From Methanobacteriota archaeon (GTDB taxonomy: Archaea; Thermoplasmatota; Poseidoniia; Poseidoniales; Poseidoniaceae): a DNA stretch of 9,109 nucleotides. Every line of letters starts with the position of its first letter. Positions within the stretch are counted from its first letter, which is position 1. Made by a program: the position numbers and the translations under genes. Location of the stretch: positions 19,378 to 28,486 of the forward strand of contig NZLM01000007.1 in assembly GCA_002694245.1 (NCBI GenBank), written 5' to 3'. Of this stretch, positions 1-7,600 are shown piece after piece. The notes under the pieces were generated by a model. That model saw only the letters and a list, made by a program, of their open reading frames with translations. It was not told the DNA's origin and made no database searches.

Positions 1-590
1 TCTGCTGCTCGCCTTGCTTTTGCCGCCTCTGACTTAGCCATCTCAACAGCAGCATCCGCCGCTGCCTTCTTCTTCTCAGCAATCGCATCTTCCTGTCGAA
101 CTTTGGCCTTATCCCAGCAGTCAATTGCCGACTGCAAGGCAAAATGCACAAACGAGATTTTATTCTCGAGTCTTGTTCCACCCATCTGCACAGATTCGGC
201 ATTTGCCCAATGTGCTGATGCAATGCCAACATAAACCAAGCCGACTGGTTTTTTTGAATTCTCAGCCATTGGCCCAGCAATGCCTGTTATTGAAATTGCA
301 ATATCTGCTCCAGACCTCTCTCTGGCACCTTCTGCCATCTGTATAGCAACGGTAGCATTGACTGCCCCTTTTGATTCAAGTAATTCTGGCTGGACATTTA
401 ATTCTCGGATTTTAGATTCATATGAATAACAAACCCAGCTTTGGTTAAACCACTCGCTAGCCCCAGATATATCGGTTAATGTACTTGCTAAAAGGCCACC
501 AGTGCAGGATTCTGCAATCGTAATTGTTGCTCTGACCTCTTTCAAACGGCGCACAAGGCGAGCCGCTAAAGCTTGGACTTCCTCATCCAT
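1..590 (-). CDS. pncC: CinA C-terminal family protein (PncC-type nicotinamide-nucleotide amidase), 3' end outside the window
   Basis: The first 196 codons are visible and the frame is still open at position 1. The family deamidates nicotinamide mononucleotide to nicotinate mononucleotide in cytoplasmic NAD recycling. Seen: AESCTGG at residues 26-32 with the expected catalytic Ser28; Tyr55 and Lys60 in the following YSYESK, where family members carry the other catalytic residues; GAV at 75-77; MAEGAR at 85-90; TGIAGP at 102-107; KPVG at 114-117. The domain begins almost at the start codon, so the N-terminal MoCF-like half of full CinA is absent. Oddities: the usual glycine-rich turn after TGIAGP is replaced by MAENSK, and from about residue 160 a highly charged Ala/Lys/Glu-rich, probably helical tail follows where family members normally end. 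The ATG at 590 fits the family length. An in-frame ATG at 638 would add 16 residues and cannot be excluded. No Shine-Dalgarno or clear TATA box is seen. The gene is divergent from the tRNA. Confidence 0.85.
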   Translation of the reverse strand, partial: MDEEVQALAARLVRRLKEVRATITIAESCTGGLLASTLTDISGASEWFNQSWVCYSYESKIRELNVQPELLESKGAVNATVAIQMAEGARERSGADIAISITGIAGPMAENSKKPVGLVYVGIASAHWANAESVQMGGTRLENKISFVHFALQSAIDCWDKAKVRQEDAIAEKKKAAADAAVEMAKSEAAKARRAA

Positions 591-637
591 TGTTGTACAT
601 ACGGGAGCCGCTACTTCTTGAATGTACAGGGGTATCA

Positions 638-647
638 TTCAAAAAGT
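638..647 (+). promoter_or_regulatory. possible TATA-like element of the tRNA gene
   Basis: An A-rich stretch, TTCAAAAAGT, lies about 20-29 bases before the first base of the tRNA. That is roughly where an archaeal TATA box sits relative to a tRNA start. It is not a good match to the TTTATATA-type consensus, and no convincing BRE precedes it, so this is a weak assignment made mainly on position. Confidence 0.25.
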
Positions 648-666
648 GATGGCACTAGGGCAGGCT

Positions 667-739
667 GGGCCCGTGGTCTAGCGGTTATGACGACTCGCTT
701 ACACCGAGTCGATCGTGGGTTCGATTCCCACCGGGCCCA
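667..739 (+). tRNA. tRNA-Val (anticodon UAC)
   Basis: A complete cloverleaf can be drawn by eye. The 7-bp acceptor stem pairs 667-673 with 732-738, with discriminator A at 739. The anticodon stem pairs 693-697 with 705-709 around a 7-base loop whose middle three bases (700-702) are TAC, which reads Val GTA codons. The T stem pairs GTGGG with CCCAC around a TTCGATT loop ending at 731. The D arm contains the expected AGCGGTTA-type loop. There is no intron and no long variable arm. The 3' CCA is not encoded (the genome reads ACTA), so it must be added by tRNA nucleotidyltransferase, as in many archaea. Confidence 0.97.
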
Positions 740-741
740 CT

Positions 742-747
742 AAAAAA
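742..747 (-). terminator. oligo-T terminator after the HAD phosphatase gene
   Basis: Minus-strand transcripts leaving the HAD gene meet a run of six T about 25 bases after the stop codon and just before they would enter the antisense of the tRNA. Archaeal RNA polymerase stops at such oligo-T tracts without needing a hairpin. A weak 4-bp GCAG/CTGC pairing lies just upstream. Confidence 0.5.
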
Positions 748-772
748 CAGCAGGCAGCACTGCGTGTAATGA

Positions 773-1432
773 TTAAATCCCTAGATAGGGACGTATGTCG
801 TTCAAATCCTTTGAATTTACTACTGGAATTCCTGCCTTTGCAAATGCTTCTTTTGCTGCATCCCTTTGAGGATTGAATCCGATGAATGTTGATCCCTCAA
901 CATGCATAGAGAGATCCATACTTGAGTCTCCAACACAGACAAGCCTTTCGGGTGGAATATCTAGAATATTCAATAATTTGTTGATTGAGGTATATTTTTC
1001 CATTGAGGGTACACGAACAACGCCTTCATCCATCAGCCAACCTTCTTCGTCAAAGTTGAAGCCGTTTGCAATCCAATCGTCCGCCTTGACCATTGCAGCA
1101 ATAGACTGGACATACAAGTCTACACCAGCAGAGACAATAGCAACGTGTACACCTGCTTCTTTCAAGTCACGGACTACTTCTTTTGCACCTTTCATCAGTT
1201 TACATCCAGAATACGCGCGAAATAAATCGTCCCGATGTATCTTTGGTGAGACTTCTTTCCAAAGAGCTATGTCGGCTGCCATGAACTCTGAATCTGTTAG
1301 TTCACCTTGCATAAATCTTTGAAGAAGGTCCTTAGAATCAGTGCCAAAATGGTTGTGAATTGTTCTCCATGAGGATATGGAGTCTGCTAGTACTCCATCG
1401 CAGTCAAATGCAACACATAGTGGCTTGTCCAT
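773..1432 (-). CDS. HAD-superfamily phosphatase, phosphoserine phosphatase-like (subfamily IB)
   Basis: This is a 219-residue cytoplasmic hydrolase with all four HAD motifs. Motif I is FDCDGV at residues 9-14, with nucleophile Asp10 and acid/base Asp12. Motif II is VSAGV at 100-104 with Ser101. Motif III is probably Lys146, with Lys152 as the alternative. Motif IV is GDSSMD at 168-173. A helical cap of the C1 type lies between motifs I and II. The VSAG followed by an aromatic, and the late GFNP with a run of Ala/Glu helix residues, resemble SerB-type phosphoserine phosphatases, so removal of phosphate from phosphoserine or a similar small phosphomonoester is the best guess. The exact substrate cannot be told from sequence. 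The start was set at the ATG at 1432, nine residues before the nucleophile. The frame stays open to an ATG at 1546, but that would translate through a stable hairpin and add sequence unlike the family. It uses mostly TTT for Phe, unlike its giant neighbour. It converges with the tRNA. Confidence 0.88.
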   Translation of the reverse strand: MDKPLCVAFDCDGVLADSISSWRTIHNHFGTDSKDLLQRFMQGELTDSEFMAADIALWKEVSPKIHRDDLFRAYSGCKLMKGAKEVVRDLKEAGVHVAIVSAGVDLYVQSIAAMVKADDWIANGFNFDEEGWLMDEGVVRVPSMEKYTSINKLLNILDIPPERLVCVGDSSMDLSMHVEGSTFIGFNPQRDAAKEAFAKAGIPVVNSKDLNDIRPYLGI

Positions 1433-1486
1433 GTTATCACTTAGTTCAACCCAGAGTGCTTTCGCTAATGGAGTTTTGTTGAGTGT

Positions 1487-1500
1487 AAGAAGAAAGAAAA
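1487..1500 (-). terminator. T-rich tract, likely terminator downstream of the giant gene and its hairpins
   Basis: On the minus strand the sequence reads TTTTCTTTCTTCTT, beginning 16 bases after the last of the three hairpins. It is preceded by a pyrimidine-rich stretch. U-rich tracts of this kind end archaeal transcripts. It lies about 55 bases before the HAD start codon, so the HAD gene probably has its own promoter or depends on read-through. No clear TATA box was found between here and 1432. Confidence 0.5.
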
Positions 1501-1516
1501 GTGGTACAGAGGGAAG

Positions 1517-1631
1517 GGCCCCAGGACCGAAGTCCTGGGGCCGCACTCCTTTGTGTGGCGTCCCCCATCTTGAGATGGGTATTATTTTGCGTGCTAAGAC
1601 ACTCCCACCCTCTCTTGCGAGAGGGTGAGAA
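1517..1631 (-). ncRNA. candidate structured RNA: three consecutive tetraloop hairpins in the 3' region of the giant gene
   Basis: Read as minus-strand RNA, three hairpins follow each other with spacers of 21-22 bases. Hairpin A pairs 1619-1631 with 1602-1614: 13 pairs including two G-U wobbles, loop GCAA, a GNRA tetraloop closed by C-G. Hairpin B pairs 1574-1579 with 1564-1569: 6 pairs, loop UCAA closed by C-G. Hairpin C pairs 1532-1542 with 1517-1527: 11 perfect pairs, loop UUCG closed by C-G, the extra-stable cUUCGg arrangement. The wobbles in A become mismatches on the plus strand, and the GNRA and UUCG loops exist only on the minus strand, so the minus-strand RNA is the likely functional form. 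The element starts 19 bases after the giant gene's stop codon. It could be a 3'-end stabiliser, part of a terminator, or a separate small RNA. It matches no RNA family I recognise. Confidence 0.55.
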
Positions 1632-1649
1632 GTGCTCAGTTAGTCCTGA

Positions 1650-4600
1650 TCACAGACCAGTCCAGGTTCTTAGAACCGCACCTGCACCAGATGATGGTAC
1701 ATAGCTAACAGAGACGTACAAGTTAGACACTGGTCCATTGTCATCAGATGTTCTGATGTAGATGGTATCTCCAGTATCGAAACTTGACTTGGTAGCTCCA
1801 CCCTCAGTTCCAACAGAATCGGTGAATGTCACCATACTGTCGGAGTTTCCTGGGTAGAATCCGTACACTGTTGTTTCTGCTAGGTTGTACTTCTCATTGA
1901 CCAGCTGCCCACTTGCATCTATGTATTCGATTGTCACTTCGATAGCCTGTGTAGCTAATTCGACTTGACTACCAGTTACCACGATGCGGTGGAATGGGTT
2001 GTCCCCACCTAGAGCTTCCTCTGAATTGACTGTGAATGTCATTCTTGGAACACCCTTGGCAGATGTGTCAGCGAGGCTAGATGCCCAGACATAGATCACA
2101 CCAGATAGAACCACAGTGATTGCGACCATTAGGATGGTAGCGATAACTGGGCTCACTGCTTGCTCGTCTGCTTCGAGAACCATCTCTTCTAGAGACTCTT
2201 CTTCTTCGTCACGGCGGCTCTGTAGAACCAGTGCACTGACGAATAGTCCAGCAGCGGTAATTGCAATCATTGTTGGTGCGAATGATGGGACATCCGCTGT
2301 ACCAATTAGGCGCACAACAGTCGGTAGTTCCTGACCGGAAGCCAGGGTTGTCTTACCGAAGGTACGTGGCTGAGCACAGTCGGAACCGTTCTCATCAGTA
2401 CTCATGATGTTGTTACACCAGTCTTGGTCTTCTAGCATTGGTCGGCGCTTGTTCTCTAGAGTTACCGCAGATGGGTTACCATCTTCGTCAACACTTGAGG
2501 AACCAACTTCACCAGGACAGCTCCATGGTTCTCCTTGTTCGCCATTGCTATCGACACATGCGTGTGCGAATGGGAAGGAGTAACCGAAGAAGCGGTCAGC
2601 AGGTGATGCAGACATGTCACAGTTCTCGTCAACACAGGTTAGGACATCAACTTCGACCCAAATTCTGTTGCTCACTGAAGTAATGTAGACATAGTCCATG
2701 ACTTCAATGGTCTCTCCATATGCAGGAGGTACAACGTAGTTTGTTCCTAGGGTTACATACTCTTCACCAGTTGGATCGTCGCTGTTGTAACCGTTGCTGT
2801 AGAAGGTAACTTCTAGCATGTGGTCGTAGTTGTATGGACCTTCATCTCCTCCGTGACCGATTGTAACGGTTGTTGGAACCATTGTCTTCGGCATGATGTT
2901 GGAGACTTGGTTGTAGTCGAATCCAATTACATCATCTAGGAAGTAGTCAGGTACATTCTCTGCTACATTGTCAACACGTACGTACAGTGTTACACTGTCT
3001 TCACCTTGCTGGTAGTTTGCAGTGCTCATGTCGTAGTTTGGTATGTAGGACAGAGGTGCTGTCTCTGTGTCACGTAGGTACAATGTGATTGGGCAGAATT
3101 CACCAGATAGAGGATTCTTCTGATGGATACCACCGTTGTTCAGGTAGTCAACTTCCCACTCTGGTGCGTTTGTTGTAGCGTCCTTGATCAGGTCGAATAC
3201 AATGTCGTCACCGTTGATTGTTGCAGAGAAGTAGTCTTCGTAATCACATGTGTCAGCCTTAGCGATTGTCCATGTTAGGTCAGCGTCAACGTGGTCGTTG
3301 TCGTGCTTCATTGCAGACAAGTCGTACGTTAAGTTGTCAACATTCTCATCGTCTTCAGTCAGTGTAACCTTCCATGGGAAGTTTGGAACTTCTCCATTAC
3401 CATCGGAGATTACAACTCCACCTTGGCGGTCCCACTCTAGAACTTCAGGCGCATCGTTAACTGGGGTAACAGAGAACGTTACCTCGAAGTTTTCTGCATC
3501 TGTGTTCTCACCAATCCAGTTGTATGCCAGACAGATGTCCTCAGTCATACCGGTTGGTGTACCATCTGCTAGGTACGGTGGTACGAAGGAAGACAATCCT
3601 AGGTATACGTTGTAACATCCTGTTATGGTCATTGGACCGTACAATGGGTGTACAATGTCGTAGTCGATCAGGTAGGTGTATGAAACACAAGCTGCCTTGC
3701 TGTCTGTGGTTCTACCTAGGTAGGTGTTCTCACAGTATCCACCGTCGTCATTCAGAGTTAGTACGATAGTACAGTCGCCACCAAGTTCGTTAGCAGCGTT
3801 CTCTGTAATTGTCAACTCATTGTTTACAACTGATACGGAGAATGCAGGACATGGGTCATATCCACCAGTGGTTGTGTAACCGTTAGGGAAGATATCGTCC
3901 CATGTTGTGTCGAAGGAATCGACATCAATTCCGTATGCCTCTTGCCACCATAGTGTGTAGTTCAGAGAGTTGTATACAACTGCGTTAGCATCGATTGTAC
4001 TGTCACATCCATCATCAGAGCGTACAGCGGTAACCTTCTCGCCAGCGGAGTTCATGTACTCTTGGTACCAAACTGATCCACAGCCATTCTGAGCCAACAA
4101 GTAAGTTAGCAGAGTGACGTCGTTCAGAGTTGGTAGAGTGTACGTACCGTTTGGTGAGATGCTTGCTGGGTCTCCAGTCATTGGGATTTCCTGGAAACCA
4201 CCGTTAGCGGTAACCGCAGCACCTGCTTCAGCGAATAATTCAGCTACTGTGTCGAATTTCTTCTGGACCCAGTAAGGCTCAACAGTCACATCTTCAGACT
4301 TGATTGTAGCACCCCATGTGTAAACTTGCGGTTGCTCGTTTGCCATGTCGTTGCTTGCCATATCGATGATGTAGGAACCAGTTGCGTTTGCAGCAGATCC
4401 TAGGACCTTGCTCACGCTTCCGAATCCTTCATCGAGGACATTCAGATTTCCTGCGCCGTCATCAGCGAACACTGGCATACAGTCTGCACGCTCAGTGTTA
4501 CAAATGATTGGTGCGTCGTTGACGTTGACGACAGTGAAGGTAATTGTTTCACTGTCTGTCAATCCGTGACTGTCTTCGACACCGAAGTGGAAGACGTAAG

Positions 4601-7600
4601 AACCGAATTGGTCGTTGTCAGGTGTAATGGCCATAGTTTGACCAGATAGACCACTGTCCAGTAGCATACTTGGGCTCTGGGATGGGTCAGTATCATCTGC
4701 AACTGTCCAAGTCAAGGTGTTCTCCTCATCCTGTACGTCATCAGCCTTGTCAGTCAGTGTCAATGTGTATGTTCCACTGTCTTCGTTAACTGTGATGTCA
4801 ACCAAGTCTGTGATAACTGGGCACGCACGCTTGATGTCGATTGACTCAGCGACGTTTGTGCTCATGTCGACGTTGTTGATGGTTCCCCAGTCTTCAGCAC
4901 ATGGTGCATCGACCTTAACAGATACATCGTATGTCTTTGCATCGCTTGGTGTGTTAGATCCAACGTAACTTCTGTAGATTAACAGGTGGTTGCGTAGATC
5001 GTCACCTTCTGCTAGGTCTCCGTGTCCCATCAGTAGGGTCAACTCATCAGTGAAGGTTTGACCGACTGCACCGCTTGCGACGGATTGGTCTGGGTGTACA
5101 GAGTTGATTGCACCGGTGGACTCGTCCTGTACGATTACAATCATTCTAACAGTGCTGGATGGTTCTCCGATACATTGCCATGGGATTGACACTTCAGTGT
5201 CAGTATCGCCAGAGAAGCCGATGAACGAAGATAGTCCATTACAGGAGCTTGTTACATCTGACCATCCAGTGAATCCGTTGACCTTTAGTCCGGAGTTACC
5301 GTCTCCACCATCTTCTGCCCAGAAGACATAGTCTGCTGCGAATGGCAGTGAGTGAGAGACATACCAAGATTGTCCTGTTGTGTCTCCACCAGAGCTGGAG
5401 TCGATGTAGATCTGCAGGTCAGCAGATCCCATGTCAACACCAGTCAGTGCCAGGTACAGGTTGTTAGCGTCCCATGTAGCAAGGAAGTCCTCGCCAGCAT
5501 CGTCGCTTGACATTACACCAGGCATTGCATCATCGGATGGGTTCTTGACGTTACCATACCACTCATCCATGTCGCCGTCAGCGTTCATGAATGGTGCACG
5601 GTATGCAGGAGATACGTATGCTGCTTGAGCACCATCAGTGGATTGGATTAGCAGACCGATGTCGGTTGCTGCTCCACCCTTGTGAGTGATGTCCAAGTCT
5701 AGCAAGTTACCTTCGTGGATAACAGCTGTAGAGTCGACAACCAACTTGGATGCGTCTACTGTGTTACCAACAGATGTCACTGTAACGTATGAACCAGCGT
5801 TGATTTGAGTTGTTGAGTCAGCCCATGTGACGTTCTCAACAGATCCTTCAGCGCCACCATCTGCAATTAGAGCGGTGGTTGCATCTGAGTTTCCACCATT
5901 CCAGCGGAAGTCAACTGCGTCAGAGTTCAATCCGTATTGGCCAGAGGTGTCCATGTCAGTAGCATCGAAGGTTGTTGTACCTGTGATGTACATTGCTGAA
6001 CCACTGCTGCCAGCGATTAGGCTTGCACCGTTAACCACAACATCTGTGTCTTCAGCGTAAGCACCGTATGCTCCACCAGATAGGATTGCATCTCCAGATA
6101 GCGTCATTGAACCGCCGAGTTGCTCGATTGCAGTTCCGAAGCCAGATACAGATGTTCCGTCTAGTGTGATGTCATCATTGGAGCCTACCACGTTCACACC
6201 CACAGATGTGAAACCGCCGCTGGATCCAGTTGATACAACGATCTTACCATACATGAAGTCTGGGTGTATACTGCAGTGATACTCGTAAGTACCCGCTGTG
6301 TTGAACGTCTTGGTAAATGTTGAACCAAGGTTCAATGTACCACCGGATGACCAAAGTGGTGTACCTCCAGCATCTGTGTCGTTAGATGTGACATCGTGAG
6401 GAGAGGTTGTACCACTGTTGTTGAAGTATTCATTAGCTCTCCACCTGATAGTGTCTCCCTCGTTAGCATTGACTGTACCTGGGTTGTATGCGTTAGCGTT
6501 AATCTGGACAGTGTAAACAGATCCACCACTTCCGCCAACAGCGGATAGTGTTGAACCTGTGTCTGTCAAGTCACAGCCATCGGTTACCAGTGCATTCTCC
6601 ATTACGCTGATGGTGTTACCACCAGTGTAAACTGCTGAAGAACCACAGTCTTCAGCCCAGATACCAACTGCTGCAGGAGCAGTGCGACCTGCGGACTGAG
6701 AGATGCTGTTGTCGGTTACGTTTGCGTTATATCCGAATTGAACACCATCGATTAGAATTCCACCGTCTGCGTCGACTAGTGTGTTTCCTTCGATGACACC
6801 ATATCCATCTCTAACGTAAATTCCAGCCTTGGAAGAGTCTCCAATACCATTGATTGTGTTATCCTTGATATGCCAGTCTAGTGCTCCACGCATGTAAACT
6901 GCTTCTTGCGAGTTGCTGAAGCTGTTACCTTCAATCACCAAATCGGTCGTGGTTCTGTCTTGGGTGTAAATACCGTAAGACGGGGATGATGATCCCTTGA
7001 ACTCATTGTTTCTGATTTCGACTCCATCAGAGTATGAGTTCAATGAGAACCAAATATCGATTGTCTCAGAGTTGATGAAGACGTTGTCTTCAATTACTGC
7101 GTCGTCAGCACCCCACTGTGCTTGTAAGTGCTGATAGTAGAAGTTGGTTCTTGTCAAGAAGACACCAACACCACAGTTCTTCAGCACGTTGTTAACGATG
7201 GTAGTGTTTGCTCCACCAGCGTTCAAGCACATGTCTTGGTAAGCAACAGATCCAGTGTTCTCCATTGTTCTGAAGTGTGTGAATGTGTTGTTTTGGATGT
7301 TGAAGAAGTCAGCCTCCCAAACATATGAACTCCATGTAGACTTGTATCCGAATGTTGTAACAATCGAAGATAGTCCAGATATTGTGGAGTCTTCAATGCT
7401 TGGAACTATATCGTTCCATCCATTGTAACCAATCTTGATACCTTGTGCATCACCGTTGTCTACTGCAGTAGCGACCCACTCTGTGTTGTGAGCGTACATT
7501 CTTGCACCGTATGGGAAGGTAGACCAGACTTGCATAGCGTCATAGAACTTGTAGGAGCCTGTGGACAGGATAGTACTGCCGTTCAGTGTTGTGTCAGTGT

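Noticed and set aside
873..1322. 149-residue plus-strand frame opposite the HAD gene
   Set aside because: It is antisense to a gene with all four HAD motifs and has no recognisable domain.
1433..1546. 38-residue N-terminal extension of the HAD phosphatase (start at 1546)
   Set aside because: The open frame continues upstream of 1432, but the extension covers the UUCG hairpin and the T-rich tract and does not resemble HAD N-termini. The nucleophile motif sits nine residues after the Met at 1432, as is normal.
1653..2280. Pilin fusion as a frameshift or assembly artefact
   Set aside because: No frame change is needed: both parts are in one frame with a plausible acidic loop between two correctly oriented helices. 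An assembly artefact cannot be fully excluded without relatives.
6332..6538. 68-residue minus-strand frame inside the cupredoxin region
   Set aside because: It lies in another frame over a domain with an intact ligand set. Its composition is a frame-shifted image of the Thr/Ser-rich coding sequence.
6549..7577. Tandem DNA repeats or a CRISPR-like array in the beta-helix 2 region
   Set aside because: The periodicity is at protein level only. The codons of successive turns differ, and no identical DNA repeats with regular spacers are present.
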